A stretch of DNA of 64,000 nt from Paenibacillus urinalis (GCF_028747985.1 NZ_CP118108.1:4469001-4533000), one strand, 5' to 3'; shown: positions 52,350-62,219, counted from the stretch's first letter. Made by a program: numbers and translations. Notes: a model not told the origin generated them from the sequence alone.

Positions 52350-53018
52350 TTATCTTCGAGTAAAATGCTTCACTAAGCGATCCCCAATCATCTGCAGTGC
52401 TTGTACGAGCACGATCATGATAATAACAGCAATGATCATCACTTCATTCTCATAGCGGTAGTAACCGTAGTTGACGGCGAGAGAACCAAGCCCTCCACCA
52501 CCGACCATTCCCGACATGGCTGTGTAGGATACGAGCGTAACAATGGTCATGGTCATCCCCGCAAGCAGACCCGGTAGAGATTCCGGCATCAGCACCTTCC
52601 AGATAATCTGACCCGTCGATGCGCCCATTGCCTGTGAGGCCTCAATGACACCGCGGTCGACTTCACGAAGCGCAGTCTCAACAAGTCTGGCAAAGAACGG
52701 CGCTGCCCCCACAACAAGCGGAGGAATGGTACCGAGAACACCGATCGCCGTCCCTACGATTTCTTTCGTAATCGGAATCATCGCCACAATCAGAATGATG
52801 AATGGCACTGACCGCAAGATGTTAACAATCACAGACAGCACATTGTAAACAGACTTGTTGATTCCTGATGTGGAACGGGAAGTCATGAACAAAATAATGC
52901 CCAGCGGAAGACCGATAAGAATTGAAAATAGTCCGGATGCCCCCAGCATCTTTAATGTATCTAAAGTGGCCTTCTGGAATTCATCCCAGTTGATGACGGA
53001 AAAATCAAGCCCCATCAT
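52350..53018 (-). CDS. metP: Methionine ABC transporter permease MetP
   Basis: A 222-residue permease with five hydrophobic segments and the EAA-loop [24 protein letters not shown] near residue 135. It overlaps the metN end by four bases (ATGA type), so translation is coupled. It couples with MetN to move methionine inward. Confidence 0.94.
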   Translation of the reverse strand: MMGLDFSVINWDEFQKATLDTLKMLGASGLFSILIGLPLGIILFMTSRSTSGINKSVYNVLSVIVNILRSVPFIILIVAMIPITKEIVGTAIGVLGTIPPLVVGAAPFFARLVETALREVDRGVIEASQAMGASTGQIIWKVLMPESLPGLLAGMTMTIVTLVSYTAMSGMVGGGGLGSLAVNYGYYRYENEVMIIAVIIMIVLVQALQMIGDRLVKHFTRR

Positions 53019-54031
53019 GCCATCACCTCCACTTCTAGCCCTTGTGACACAAGCTCATCTATCGTACTGCGAATCAGCTCAGGAGGACCTTCAAGTCTTA
53101 CCGTAAGCTGTCCATAAGGCACTTGCTTAATAGTTGAGATGGTTCCTTGCAGGATGGCAAAATCAATACCAAGCCTTCTAGCCGTCTGCGACAGAATCGA
53201 ATCATACGTTTTGCTTCCAAGAAACGTAATCTTAACCGTTTGGGAATGCTCCAAATGTGTCGCCATAATGGCTTCACCGAGCAGGTCGCCCGAATCCGTT
53301 TCACGTAGAATAAAGTCCTGGGTTACAGGATGCTGAGGCTTGAGGAACACTTCCGTCACCGGCCCCTCTTCCACAATACCGCCCTGATGAATGACGGCGA
53401 CACGATCACAGATCGACTGAATCACATGCATCTCATGTGTAATTAGTACAATGGTCAAATTAAAGCGTTTATTGATATCCAGCAGCAGCTTAAGTATGGA
53501 ATTCGTCGTCTGCGGGTCCAGTGCTGAGGTGGCCTCATCACATAGCAGCACTTCCGGGTCGCTTGCCAGCGCACGTGCGATACCAACGCGCTGCTTCTGA
53601 CCGCCTGAGAGCTGAGAAGGATACTTTTTACTATGCTCAGTCAGACCAACCAGCTCTAGCAGCTCCTTCACTTTACGATCCACTTCCGCCTGATTGGTCT
53701 TCACGAGCCGTAGAGGAAACGCAACATTATCATACACAGTAGCTGAACTGAGCAGATTAAAATGCTGAAAAATCATACCGATCTTGCGGCGCTTCGCCTG
53801 CAGCTGCTGTTTGCCAAGCCTGGTCATGTTAATGCCTCCGACCCATACCTCACCGGCTGTCGGACGCTCAAGCAAATTAATTAAGCGGATCAGCGTGCTC
53901 TTCCCTGCGCCGGAATGACCGATGACGCCGAAGATTTCACCCTTTTGAATGGACAGATTAAGCCCGGATAAGGCCGTCGTGACCTGTTTTCCTTTGCCGT
54001 AGTCCTTTTTAATATTTTTTAGTTCGATCAA
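53015..54031 (-). CDS. metN: Methionine ABC transporter ATPase MetN
   Basis: A 338-residue ATPase with Walker [10 protein letters not shown] near residue 38, signature [15 protein letters not shown] near 141, Walker [13 protein letters not shown] near 161, and a C-terminal NIL (ACT-like) methionine-sensing domain from about 260 ([14 protein letters not shown]), which causes feedback inhibition in the family. First gene of metNPQ; AGGAGG lies before its ATG. The upstream leader is a SAM riboswitch. Confidence 0.95.
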   Translation of the reverse strand: MIELKNIKKDYGKGKQVTTALSGLNLSIQKGEIFGVIGHSGAGKSTLIRLINLLERPTAGEVWVGGINMTRLGKQQLQAKRRKIGMIFQHFNLLSSATVYDNVAFPLRLVKTNQAEVDRKVKELLELVGLTEHSKKYPSQLSGGQKQRVGIARALASDPEVLLCDEATSALDPQTTNSILKLLLDINKRFNLTIVLITHEMHVIQSICDRVAVIHQGGIVEEGPVTEVFLKPQHPVTQDFILRETDSGDLLGEAIMATHLEHSQTVKITFLGSKTYDSILSQTARRLGIDFAILQGTISTIKQVPYGQLTVRLEGPPELIRSTIDELVSQGLEVEVMA

Positions 54032-54485
54032 ATGAGGTACCTCCTTACTTACTGCAATCCGTTCTTCTCTATGTCAGAGCTTCTATTTCTTTACACTTGT
54101 TTTACCCGTATGCCTTGCTTTCTACCCGAACCCCTCGTGGAAGAATATCTGATAAAAAGAAAAAGCCGCCTTTTTGCTAGACAAAAAGGGGCTTGTTATC
54201 ATTAAGCGATTCCTTCTCATCTGCCAAGATCGTAAGAAACCTCACGGTCTTGAAGGATTTAGCACCATGTCATTCGGGTACAGCAGTCTTACTGACTGCA
54301 ATACTGAATCGGTTGCCGGGCTTCATAGGGCCTGTCCCTCCGCCACTCTCGATAAGAACATATATGCGATTGTGTGTTTAACTCACTTTATTACTTATTT
54401 CAGCAATTTCAGAAACTAAGTGAAAGTATAAAATACTTCACACCACTTGTCAAAGGAAAATATTACATTATTTTTATCGGATTTC
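54032..54485. other. metN leader region
   Basis: 454 bases between metN and the HEPN gene on the same strand. It is mostly the SAM riboswitch (54155-54358) with about 120 bases on the metN side and AT-rich promoter sequence at 54360-54440. No ORF. Confidence 0.7.
54155..54358 (-). ncRNA. SAM-I (S-box) riboswitch with terminator
   Basis: On the minus strand, CTTATCGAGAGTGGCGGAGG followed by GACAGGCCC, TGAAGCCCGGCAACC and GGTGCTAAATCC are diagnostic of the S-box aptamer. A terminator stem (AAGCCCC/GGCGGCTT-type arms around 54163-54196) with a T-tract lies just before metN. SAM binding should stop transcription of metNPQ; its absence allows it. This supports the methionine assignment of the operon. 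Confidence 0.95.
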
Positions 54486-55229
54486 TTATGTTGAGGATTT
54501 GACAGCATTTTTGGCCATAGATGTGCTCTTCTGCCAGTTGTTATTAATGTAATGAAATGCCGCTGTCACGCTCTTGGATACAAGCTCTAGGCCAAGCTCA
54601 AGATCCTGTGTAAAAGACTTCAGATCCTCCAGCTCAATTTTGCCATGAAGAGTCTGATGCTTCTGCCACAGATCATCCACCATCTCAATATTCATGTGAT
54701 GAATTTCTGTATTTCTTCGTTTTCGCAGACGATTCATCGAGTCTGAATATCGATCTTTAAGATCGTTCAGCTCCTGAACAAGCGGCATATGCTGCTTCAA
54801 ATATTCAAATTGACGAAGAACCGTGAAGTAAGAGAAATGCACCTTCACCTTAGAAGTATGAAGATCATACCAGTCATCCAGCAGGTTACCAAGCTTGTCG
54901 AGAATAGCAAACATGCGAATAAAGCCATCCTTGTAAAAATAAACATAACGAGCGTAATCCGCCTTCTCATCCGGTTCCATATCTTCTGTTGAGGAAGAAT
55001 GAACTTTGGCGGCAAAGAAAGAGGCAGCAAAAGTGCTCTGCTCCAGTTCATCAAGTGAGGTCATCAGACCTCGGGTCCAAATATCGAGCTTGCGATAATC
55101 ATGTGAAGGGTCGTTTCCTCGATCTATAGCCGCTCCAAGCAGCTGCAGTGTCTTCGCCATGGTATCCATGGCTTCTTTTAACTCTCCGGTGTTAACCCGG
55201 GCGGGCTCTCCCAATAAGGTTCGAAGCAT
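54486..55229 (-). CDS. Cthe_2314-type HEPN-domain protein
   Basis: A 247-residue mostly helical protein. Near residue 190 it has KRRNTEIHH, an R-x4-H motif diagnostic of HEPN RNases, and the overall layout (N-terminal helical bundle, acid-rich DDLWQKHQTLHGKIELED region) matches the Cthe_2314 HEPN group of Bacillota as I recall it. HEPN proteins often cut RNA in toxin-antitoxin or defence systems, but no antitoxin or partner is adjacent. The ATG at 55229 follows AGGAGG; a longer frame extends 39 codons without a site. Confidence 0.75.
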   Translation of the reverse strand: MLRTLLGEPARVNTGELKEAMDTMAKTLQLLGAAIDRGNDPSHDYRKLDIWTRGLMTSLDELEQSTFAASFFAAKVHSSSTEDMEPDEKADYARYVYFYKDGFIRMFAILDKLGNLLDDWYDLHTSKVKVHFSYFTVLRQFEYLKQHMPLVQELNDLKDRYSDSMNRLRKRRNTEIHHMNIEMVDDLWQKHQTLHGKIELEDLKSFTQDLELGLELVSKSVTAAFHYINNNWQKSTSMAKNAVKSST

Positions 55230-55359
55230 ATGCGTGTCCTCCTGTGCATCTGTACAGCTTATAGTTCCCGAATTCTGCACCTCACAACCATAATTACTTG
55301 ATAATCCTGACGGATGGAATGATGGATAAGAGGTGAGTCCATGCAAGATATGTACCCCG

Positions 55360-55449
55360 TTGAATCAATTCCATAACTCATTAAAAAATCATTTTGATCT
55401 ATATATACCCTTGATTGAAGCAGCTAAAGGTATTATGAAATTGATTCCG
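55360..55449 (-). repeat. Complete, shorter copy of the MITE-like repeat
   Basis: A 90-base element with inverted ends TTGAATCAATTCCATAA and TTATGAAATTGATTCCG (matching at 14 of 17 positions). In reverse orientation it aligns with 38902-39025 through AATCAATTTCATAATACC, TTTAGCTGCTT and GTATATATAGATCAAAATGATT, and lacks about 30 bases of that copy. Confidence 0.8.
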
Positions 55450-55463
55450 TTATCAGGCATTTT

Positions 55464-55498
55464 GAAAACAAAAGCCTGCGGAGTATCTCCGAAGGCTT
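55464..55498 (-). terminator. Intrinsic terminator after ctaA
   Basis: On the minus strand AAGCCTTCGGAG pairs with CTCCGCAGGCTT around a three-base loop, then TTGTTTTC. It starts about 95 bases past the ctaA stop. Confidence 0.75.
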
Positions 55499-55592
55499 AA
55501 CAAGTGCGTGACACACGCCTGAGTTATGTATCCCGGGCAGCGACCACTGCCCGAGTGAAACGATTAGCTTTCCCTTTTACCAGCTAGCTCTG

Positions 55593-56543
55593 TTACAGCT
55601 TATTACTGCCCACTGGCTTGGCAAGTCTCCACACGACATAGCTCATATAGCACAGCATGCCGAACAAGACGGCAATGATTGTCATATGTGCCAGTACGAC
55701 GAACATGTAGACTTCAGGACGATTCATTGTCAGCATCAGTCCAACACCAGAGAGCACTTGAAGAATAATTAGACCGATCGCTGACAGCCCAAGCACCTGC
55801 ATTTCCCGGTTATTCTTGTGGTGACGATAAGCATAGTGACTGAGCACTGCAACGACAGCAACCAGCAGAAATGCAGCTGCTCGGTGCATAAAGGCTATGC
55901 CGACTCCGCCAGACAACTGAGGCACAACCTCTCCATTACATAGAGGGAAGCCGGAGCAGCCGCCTGCAGAGCTCGTATGACTTACAAAAGCACCCGTATA
56001 AACAACCACGTAGGAATAGATTGCGGTAATCCATACCAGATTACGGAAGCCCTTGCTGACGCGCGGCAAACTGTCAAACCGTTCAAGACCTCCAAACTTC
56101 TCTTCCTGTCTGGCCCCAAGCGTTGTCATGAGTGCACTTGCAAGCGAGATAAACGCAAACCCAAGGTGCAGTGCCATCACGGGTGGAGATTGGGAGAAGA
56201 CAACAGCCAGTGCACCCATTCCTCCTTGGATAATGACAAATATTAACGTCAATAGCGCAAAGATCTGTAAATCACGGCGTTTCTTGCTGTACAGCCAGAA
56301 GAGCACAAAGGTTGCAACCGCAAGCAGCCCGGCTGTTGAACTCACGATGCGATGGGAATACTCAATAAGTGAAGCAAGCGTATGTGCTGGTACAAATTCA
56401 CCATGACACAGCGGCCACTCATTGCCGCAGCCGAGTCCGGACTCTGTCCGGGTAACGACTCCACCGCCAAAGGTGGCAAAAAACATGAATATGGTCGTCA
56501 CGAAACTGACCCATTTTAACAATTTGATATGTTTCAACTTCAT
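55593..56543 (-). CDS. ctaA: Haem A synthase CtaA
   Basis: A 316-residue membrane enzyme that oxidises haem O to haem A for cytochrome aa3. Eight hydrophobic segments form two four-helix halves. The conserved Glu and Cys are in TRTESGLGCGNEWPLCHGE near residue 35-50, and a second Cys pair in SAGGCSGFPLCNGEVVP near 190; His in EYSHRIVSS and FMHRAAAF fit the haem ligands. ctaB is not adjacent. It stands alone with its own terminator. Confidence 0.95.
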   Translation of the reverse strand: MKLKHIKLLKWVSFVTTIFMFFATFGGGVVTRTESGLGCGNEWPLCHGEFVPAHTLASLIEYSHRIVSSTAGLLAVATFVLFWLYSKKRRDLQIFALLTLIFVIIQGGMGALAVVFSQSPPVMALHLGFAFISLASALMTTLGARQEEKFGGLERFDSLPRVSKGFRNLVWITAIYSYVVVYTGAFVSHTSSAGGCSGFPLCNGEVVPQLSGGVGIAFMHRAAAFLLVAVVAVLSHYAYRHHKNNREMQVLGLSAIGLIILQVLSGVGLMLTMNRPEVYMFVVLAHMTIIAVLFGMLCYMSYVVWRLAKPVGSNKL

Positions 56544-56653
56544 TCACCTGCTGTTATGAAATATGGTGAAGCTATCCATCAGCTCTTTTTCAATTATAAC
56601 GGATAAAAGAATCCACAGCATAAACCGATTGTGACAAAATGTTAACGCATAAA

Positions 56654-56690
56654 ATCTATTTCATAACACGCTGAGCTGCCACATCAATCC
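56654..56690 (+). repeat. Partial, diverged copy of the dispersed repeat
   Basis: ATCTATTTCATAACACGC then TGAGCTGC matches the repeat's left part at 21 of 26 positions. No right inverted end is visible. Confidence 0.35.
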
Positions 56691-56735
56691 CAATTCATTG
56701 CACTCATCTCAGTATATCCATCATTACACAGCAAA

Positions 56736-56774
56736 ACACCGCTCCCTTCGGAAGAAGGAGAACGGTGTATTTTT
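56736..56774. terminator. Intrinsic terminator after the thioredoxin-like gene
   Basis: ACACCG and CCTTC arms pair with GAAGG and CGGTGT around a short loop; the minus-strand tail is TTTTGC. It ends eight bases before the stop codon at 56782. Confidence 0.75.
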
Positions 56775-56781
56775 GAGTTTC

Positions 56782-57126
56782 TTATTTATGAATGGACTTG
56801 TACACTTCAACCGCACGATCCAGGAAGGTCTCAATCTCCTCGCGTGATTTGCGGTTTTTATTAACGAAACGAATCAATTCCCGGCCATCCGTGTAAGCAA
56901 CAAAGCTCGGAATGCCCAGAATGTTCTGCTCCTGACTGACCTCCTCCACTTTATCCACATCCACCTGAATAAGCGATAAGGAATCGGCATATTTCTCCTC
57001 TACCTCTGGCATAAATGGATTGATATAGGTGCAGTCACCGCACCAATCCGCCTTAAATACAGCAACGACCAGGTTGGAGGATTGTATAGATACGTCAAAT
57101 TCAGCCTTGGAATTCATTAATTTCAT
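56782..57126 (-). CDS. Thioredoxin-family protein
   Basis: A 114-residue thioredoxin fold with the active site WCGDC near residue 26 in place of WCGPC, and the cis-Pro loop GIPSFVAY near 75. The Asp replaces the usual Pro, which should shift redox potential; similar variants occur in Bacillota YtpP-like proteins. The ATG at 57126 follows AAAGGATGG; a second ATG lies three codons earlier. Cytosolic, substrate unknown. Confidence 0.85.
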   Translation of the reverse strand: MKLMNSKAEFDVSIQSSNLVVAVFKADWCGDCTYINPFMPEVEEKYADSLSLIQVDVDKVEEVSQEQNILGIPSFVAYTDGRELIRFVNKNRKSREEIETFLDRAVEVYKSIHK

Positions 57127-57265
57127 GTGTACCATCCTTTCTGCTATTTACCTTTATCTTACCTTAGTGAAGCAAAGAATAGAGTGGAAGTCAAATTTTG
57201 TGTGCATACTAGTAAACATCGTGAGTAAGCATCGTGAGACGATTCAACGAAAGGGAGATATGATG

Positions 57266-58549
57266 ATGGACAAACCAGATTATCAAGCGCAGCCCAAGCC
57301 TTCTATTTGGCAGCTGATTACAACGATTCCGGTCACGATCAAGGAAATGATCACTGGGAAGAGATCAGCCTGGGAAGCCTCCAAAAAACTGCGTCACCCA
57401 CTTCTCTCCCTGACGTGGCAGACTTCTTCTGCCGTACAGGTACAGCATCAGCTTGAGCATATGATGGCAAGTGTAAGAACGTCTGGTGTTCAGACAGCCT
57501 CCCTTCGGAGCAGCCAGCTTGACCCTTATAGTGTGGAGGAGCTGGAGCTCGTTCAGGAGATTAAGCAGCTGACAAGAGTTCACAACCAGAGCAATGTCTC
57601 CAGAACAGCAGCTTACCTCGCCTGCTACAAGTCTTATCCAGAGCTGCACTGGGCACTGCTCGCTCACTTCGTATCCCGGAACGGTGGATATAATATGACA
57701 GATCTGCGCAGCGGATTGCTGAAGACCATCCTGAATGACCAAGAAAAAGAAAGGGTATACCTGCTGCTTGAACGGTGCAACGCACTTATTTTTCAAGACG
57801 CTTACCCTCAGCTGCTGCTATATATGAAAAGTAAGGAAAAAGGCCGGAGCTACTTTCATTTACTATCGGAATTTCACATTTCCTCCTTCATGGTTCCCTT
57901 CTGGGAGCAATTCTGGCTGAACAGGGACAGTGCACTGCTGGCGGTTGGACTGATCATCAATGAACAGAACTATATTGAGTATCGCGTCATCCGCAATTCG
58001 TTCTACCAGCACCATGTCACCTCTACTCTGTCCTTTCGCTCACATGAAATCGCGGGGCTGAATCATATTGTCATCCCGCTCGGTATTAATGAGGAGCTCG
58101 TTGGCTTGACCTTGTCGAATTTCAACAAGATGCATGAGCGGATTGCCTTTGGCAAGAATCTGTATGCGCTGCTATTTGGACATGAGCAGGTGCTGGACCG
58201 GGCTGCTGCTTATGCATATGCCGTCCCTCATGAAGGCTCAAGAAGCGAATATTGGCCTAAATTTTTCACAGCTCAAAAAGAGCTCTCTACACATGAGGCC
58301 CTCGTATCGCCTATGCTGAGCCGAAATGAAGCGCTCCCGTCAGGAAGTAAGCTGTACAGCCCAAAACTGCTAGACGTTTGGCAGGACTTGCCGTATGAGA
58401 AAATATCTCGAGAAGACTGGCTGACTCAAACCGATAGTCTTGGTCATCTGACCGTTCCAAGACGGCCCAAATTGTTCGAGATCAGCCATGAGCATAGGAG
58501 CAGTCTATCCAAGCTGGCCATGATGCATGACCTGGATCGATTAATTTAG
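57266..58549 (+). CDS. DUF2515 (YppC-like) protein
   Basis: A 427-residue soluble protein. NVSRTAAYLACYKSYPELHWALLAHFVSRNGGYNMTDL near residues 110-150 is the clear hallmark of DUF2515, typified by B. subtilis YppC. The rest is helical with conserved ERIAFGKNLYALLFG near 290. The third of three successive ATG codons (57266) is chosen since GGGAG lies eight bases upstream. Function unknown. Divergent from the thioredoxin-like gene and followed by a strong terminator. Confidence 0.82.
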   Translation: MDKPDYQAQPKPSIWQLITTIPVTIKEMITGKRSAWEASKKLRHPLLSLTWQTSSAVQVQHQLEHMMASVRTSGVQTASLRSSQLDPYSVEELELVQEIKQLTRVHNQSNVSRTAAYLACYKSYPELHWALLAHFVSRNGGYNMTDLRSGLLKTILNDQEKERVYLLLERCNALIFQDAYPQLLLYMKSKEKGRSYFHLLSEFHISSFMVPFWEQFWLNRDSALLAVGLIINEQNYIEYRVIRNSFYQHHVTSTLSFRSHEIAGLNHIVIPLGINEELVGLTLSNFNKMHERIAFGKNLYALLFGHEQVLDRAAAYAYAVPHEGSRSEYWPKFFTAQKELSTHEALVSPMLSRNEALPSGSKLYSPKLLDVWQDLPYEKISREDWLTQTDSLGHLTVPRRPKLFEISHEHRSSLSKLAMMHDLDRLI

Positions 58550-58554
58550 ACATC

Positions 58555-58597
58555 AAAAGGCATCGTTTCATCTGGTGATGAAACGATGCCTTTTTTT
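58555..58597 (+). terminator. Intrinsic terminator after the DUF2515 gene
   Basis: AAAGGCATCGTTTCAT pairs with ATGAAACGATGCCTTT around a six-base loop, followed by TTTTC; the stem ends before the convergent flippase gene and may serve both. Confidence 0.92.
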
Positions 58598-58628
58598 CTA
58601 TATACGTAGTATTCTAATCCTCGCCCTG

Positions 58629-60260
58629 TTATCCTCTTGCTCCCTGATTACCAGAACGCTTCAATCGCATAAGCGGGCGGAGCACCTTCTGAACGATACG
58701 CGGATAACTCTTCAGCTCGTCTTCTCGCAGTACACCGAGAAGGATGAGTAGAGCAAAGTAGCTGATAAGAACAGCTAATCCAACGATCCCACAGTTAATC
58801 AGGTAAGCCAGTCTAGACGGCATCAGATCAGTCATTCGCAGACCCAGTTGATGGAGCCCGTACCCTATTCCTGCCGAGAGCACGACCGTTGCAGCAAATC
58901 CTGCCCACCTTGAGCCAAGGATGGAGAAGCTGACTGTTTTCTTCAGAACACGTACATTTAATGCTGTAATGATGAGGAATGCGAGACCTGTTGAAGCAAT
59001 GATGCCATAGATGCCGAAGAACGGTGCAAGCGCAAAGCTCGCGGCAAGCTTCACTACGATTCCTATGAAGACGGTAACCATCGTTATTTTGGGTTTACCG
59101 ATTCCCAGCAAGATGGAATTCGACGTCATCATTGTAATCTGGAAGATCGTTCCGAACGTCAGCATCGCCACTACGCCGGCACCTTCCAACGTACTGAACA
59201 AGAGTCCGTTGATGGAATATGCAGCAACGGTAAGTGCAATGACCATCGGCATACCTGTCATGATGGCAATTCGCATCGCCAGGGTAACCTGTCCGCGCAG
59301 ATGGCTTTCATCTTTTCTGGCATAAGCTGCGGCGATAATAGGAATAAGCGACTGACTAAGCGCAATAGCGAGAATCGGTGGAATCCCCGCAACCGGCTGT
59401 GCACGATTCGTTAAGATCCCGAGCAGATTGGTCGCTGCAGCTGATCCGACATCACCGCTGATCAGCGGCTTAATGATGGAGGAATCAATAAAATTCACTA
59501 CAGGCACAGCAAGGGATGACAGGACGATAGGAATCGATAGCGTAAAGATATCACGGTAGATGCGTGATAATGGAACCTGCGTGTTTGCATGCAGTGCAAG
59601 CCCCATCGACTGGTCTTTGCGGGACTGCTTGAATGCAAAATACATCATAACAGCAAAAGCTCCGATGCTGCCCAGCACTCCTCCGAAAGAAGCACCTGCT
59701 GCTACCTCTTCATCTGCATATCCGAGCCGCAAGAGAATGAACGCAAGCAGGATCGCCGTTCCCACACGGGCGAATTGCTCCACGATTTGAGAGATCCCCC
59801 CGGCCGTCATATTATTGCGGCCTTGGAAGTATCCTCGCATCATGGCAATGGTCGGAAACAGCAGCAGTGCAGGAGCTAACGCCCGAATCGCTGTCGATGC
59901 CTCCGGGACCTGAGCAATATAGGTTGCATAGAATGGAGCGAGTGACCATAAGAGAATGGTCATGACGATTCCGGCAAAACCAGCGAAGATAAGCGCAGCC
60001 TGATAAACTCTTTTGGCATCCTGCGGCTTATCGAGCGCATACCGTTCAGATACCATCTTGCTGAGCGTGCTCGGAATGCCTGCTGTCGCTACAGTAAGGA
60101 GCATAAGATAGACGCTGTTTGCGACACCGAATGAAGCGTCCCCGACCGGGCCGAGCAAATGCTCAAGCGGAACCCGCTGAACCAGGCCCAGCACGCGCGC
60201 AACTAATGCAGCTGCAGCCAGAATCAGCGTCCCCTTAATAAATGATTCTTTCTTAGACAA
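58629..60260 (-). CDS. SpoVB/YtgP-type polysaccharide flippase
   Basis: A 543-residue MVF/MOP-superfamily membrane protein with about 14 hydrophobic segments. It opens LIAAAALVARVLGLVQRVPLEHLLGP, typical of the SpoVB/YtgP/MurJ-like group that flips lipid-linked wall precursors. SpoVB acts in spore cortex synthesis; YtgP-type (MurJ) acts in vegetative growth, and the two are not separated by eye. It is 36 bases downstream of a HAD phosphatase gene on the same strand. Confidence 0.88.
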   Translation of the reverse strand: MSKKESFIKGTLILAAAALVARVLGLVQRVPLEHLLGPVGDASFGVANSVYLMLLTVATAGIPSTLSKMVSERYALDKPQDAKRVYQAALIFAGFAGIVMTILLWSLAPFYATYIAQVPEASTAIRALAPALLLFPTIAMMRGYFQGRNNMTAGGISQIVEQFARVGTAILLAFILLRLGYADEEVAAGASFGGVLGSIGAFAVMMYFAFKQSRKDQSMGLALHANTQVPLSRIYRDIFTLSIPIVLSSLAVPVVNFIDSSIIKPLISGDVGSAAATNLLGILTNRAQPVAGIPPILAIALSQSLIPIIAAAYARKDESHLRGQVTLAMRIAIMTGMPMVIALTVAAYSINGLLFSTLEGAGVVAMLTFGTIFQITMMTSNSILLGIGKPKITMVTVFIGIVVKLAASFALAPFFGIYGIIASTGLAFLIITALNVRVLKKTVSFSILGSRWAGFAATVVLSAGIGYGLHQLGLRMTDLMPSRLAYLINCGIVGLAVLISYFALLILLGVLREDELKSYPRIVQKVLRPLMRLKRSGNQGARG

Positions 60261-60296
60261 AACGTTCTTTCCCTTCTTCCTTCCCCGTGCGAAACG

Positions 60297-61067
60297 TTAA
60301 GGCTGTATTTTAATCGTTCCTACCTTCAACATATGGTCACGAATGACCTCCACAATGCCATCCTCATTATTGGAAGCGACAATGAGATCTGCTGCTTCCT
60401 TCACCGTCTCCTGTGCATTACCCATGGCCACACCAAGACCCACAGCCTGAATAACCGCAAGATCGTTCAAGCTGTCGCCAACGGCAACAACCTCTTCCAT
60501 GGTTATACCCAGCAGCTTGCACACCTCAGCGATACCACTTGCCTTCGATATCCCCGCAGGATTCACTTCCAGGTTGGTCGGTGAAGAATTAGTGATCTGC
60601 AGCCCGCCGAGATCCTGAAGCTCCATGAGAATCTCATGACGCACCTGATCATCCTCTGTGGTATAGCCAAATTTCAGCCACTCATGTTCCATAATGGCAT
60701 CCACCCAGCGCTCACGATTAAACAGCTGATCTACGGAATAAGCCCAGAACCAGCAGTCATGCTTCACAGCAATATCGTGCATCTTCTTAATTAATTCAGG
60801 GTCAAGCAGTGTGCGGATATGCAGCTCATTCGGCGATTTCCATACTTCGCTTCCATTCACTGTAACCATCGGTGTCGCAAGGCCCAGCTCCTGACCGTAA
60901 GGCAGGGCATGATGCACGGCACGTCCGGTGGACAGACAGACATGAATGCCAGCCTCCATCGCTTTATGAATCCAGGTGGAAGTCTCATGGGATATCTCAT
61001 GATTATCCGTCAGCAGTGTACCATCCATATCCAGCGCAAGTAATTTATATTGATAATGATTACTCAA
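60297..61067 (-). CDS. Cof-type HAD-family phosphatase
   Basis: A 256-residue haloacid dehalogenase-like hydrolase. Motif I ALDMDGTLL near residue 9 holds the nucleophile and acid, motif II is in LSTGRAVHH near 44, motif III/IV in VAVGDSLNDLAVIQ near 208. The class IIB cap lies between. TTG at 61067 follows GGAGG; the frame extends 14 codons further. Family members dephosphorylate sugar phosphates, FMN or pyridoxal phosphate. Confidence 0.9.
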   Translation of the reverse strand: MSNHYQYKLLALDMDGTLLTDNHEISHETSTWIHKAMEAGIHVCLSTGRAVHHALPYGQELGLATPMVTVNGSEVWKSPNELHIRTLLDPELIKKMHDIAVKHDCWFWAYSVDQLFNRERWVDAIMEHEWLKFGYTTEDDQVRHEILMELQDLGGLQITNSSPTNLEVNPAGISKASGIAEVCKLLGITMEEVVAVGDSLNDLAVIQAVGLGVAMGNAQETVKEAADLIVASNNEDGIVEVIRDHMLKVGTIKIQP

Positions 61068-61140
61068 GCAGGTTCGACCTCCTTTGTGTATGTTGCATCT
61101 CTTATCCAATTTCGTATTTCTCTATAAGGCAGAATCAACT

Positions 61141-61185
61141 AGATTCAATTTCATCATACCTTTAGCCGCTCTATCAAGAGGCATA
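61141..61185 (+). repeat. Partial copy of the dispersed repeat
   Basis: AGATTCAATTTCATCATACC, TTTAGCCGCT and TATCAAGAGG match the left half of the complete copy at 38902. The right inverted end is missing. Confidence 0.6.
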
Positions 61186-61232
61186 GCGACATTTTAACAT
61201 AAAACAGGATTGTTCAACAAAAATTACAATGC

Positions 61233-61267
61233 AAAAAGGACAGGGCGAGATTCCATCTCAGCCTGTC
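61233..61267 (-). terminator. Intrinsic terminator after the metal ABC operon
   Basis: On the minus strand GACAGG and GAGAT arms pair with ATCTC and CCTGTC around a three-base loop, followed by TTTTT. It begins 45 bases past the permease stop. Confidence 0.8.
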
Positions 61268-61311
61268 ACTTCATCATTTCATTATGTTACATTCTCGTAC
61301 ACCTAATTCAA

Positions 61312-62202
61312 CTATACTTCCAGCGGATCTTTTGTCATGGTGCCCCGCTTCTGTTTCCATTTCCGAACGACAACTCCATGAAGTGGAGAGAACAGGAAGG
61401 CCAGCACAAACAAAATACCTGCGGAAGCTACCATGCATCCGGCAATGGACGAGTCCATGATCAAAGCGGAATAATAGCCGGCAAATGAGCTGATTACACC
61501 GATAATAACACTGATCACCAGCATATGGGACAGCCGATCTGTGAGCAGATATGCCGTCGCCGCAGGTACAATCAGCATGCCGACAACGAGAATGGCGCCG
61601 ACACTGTCAAATGAAGCGACAGAGGTCATAGACACCATGCCCATCAGCAGATAGTGAAACAGCATTACCGGAATGCCAGTAGCCGCCGCTAGTGCAGGGT
61701 CAAAGGATACCAGCTTAAACTGCTTGTAGAACAAAGTTAGCAGCGTTAGAATAATCGCCAGGGTAATTCCGAGCATCCATACCGCCCTTGGCCCGAGATC
61801 CATCTCTCCGATGATTAGCCGGTCCCATTGAACATACGTAATTTCACCATACAGTACGTGGTCCAGATCAAGGTCGACATTCTGTGCATTTAAACTAATC
61901 AGAATGACACCAAAGGCGAACAGAGCTGTGAAAACAATCCCGATGGAAGCATCAGACTGTAGCCCGCTGGACTCCAGATGCTGAATCAGAAAGACAGCAA
62001 GCAGTCCCACCGCCGTAGCGCCGACAAGAATCCAGAGAGATTCACGGCCGCTGATCAAAAAGGCAATGGCGATACCAGGAAGGACCGCGTGGCTGATTGC
62101 ATCCCCAACCATCGCCATCTTTCTAAGCACCAGAAACGTACCGAGCAGTGCACAGGCCGAGGAAACCAGTATGGCAGTTAGCAAGATCCAAAATGTTGAC
62201 AT
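61312..62202 (-). CDS. Metal ABC transporter permease (MntD/TroD-like)
   Basis: A 296-residue ABC-3 family permease with about eight to nine hydrophobic segments. LRKMAMVGDAISHAVLPGIAIAF near residue 27 is the hallmark of ABC-3 permeases for Mn, Zn or Fe. It pairs with the permease gene 17 bases upstream; two permeases per transporter suggests a TroCD/MntCD heterodimer. The ion is not decidable from sequence; manganese is most likely from the family. Confidence 0.9.
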   Translation of the reverse strand: MSTFWILLTAILVSSACALLGTFLVLRKMAMVGDAISHAVLPGIAIAFLISGRESLWILVGATAVGLLAVFLIQHLESSGLQSDASIGIVFTALFAFGVILISLNAQNVDLDLDHVLYGEITYVQWDRLIIGEMDLGPRAVWMLGITLAIILTLLTLFYKQFKLVSFDPALAAATGIPVMLFHYLLMGMVSMTSVASFDSVGAILVVGMLIVPAATAYLLTDRLSHMLVISVIIGVISSFAGYYSALIMDSSIAGCMVASAGILFVLAFLFSPLHGVVVRKWKQKRGTMTKDPLEV

Positions 62203-62219
62203 GATTGATTTCCCCCTTC

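Larger units (their letters stand above)
55230..55592. other. Gap upstream of the HEPN gene
   Basis: 363 bases holding the HEPN ribosome site and promoter zone, one complete repeat copy (55360-55449) and the ctaA terminator (55464-55498). No ORF of interest. Confidence 0.6.
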
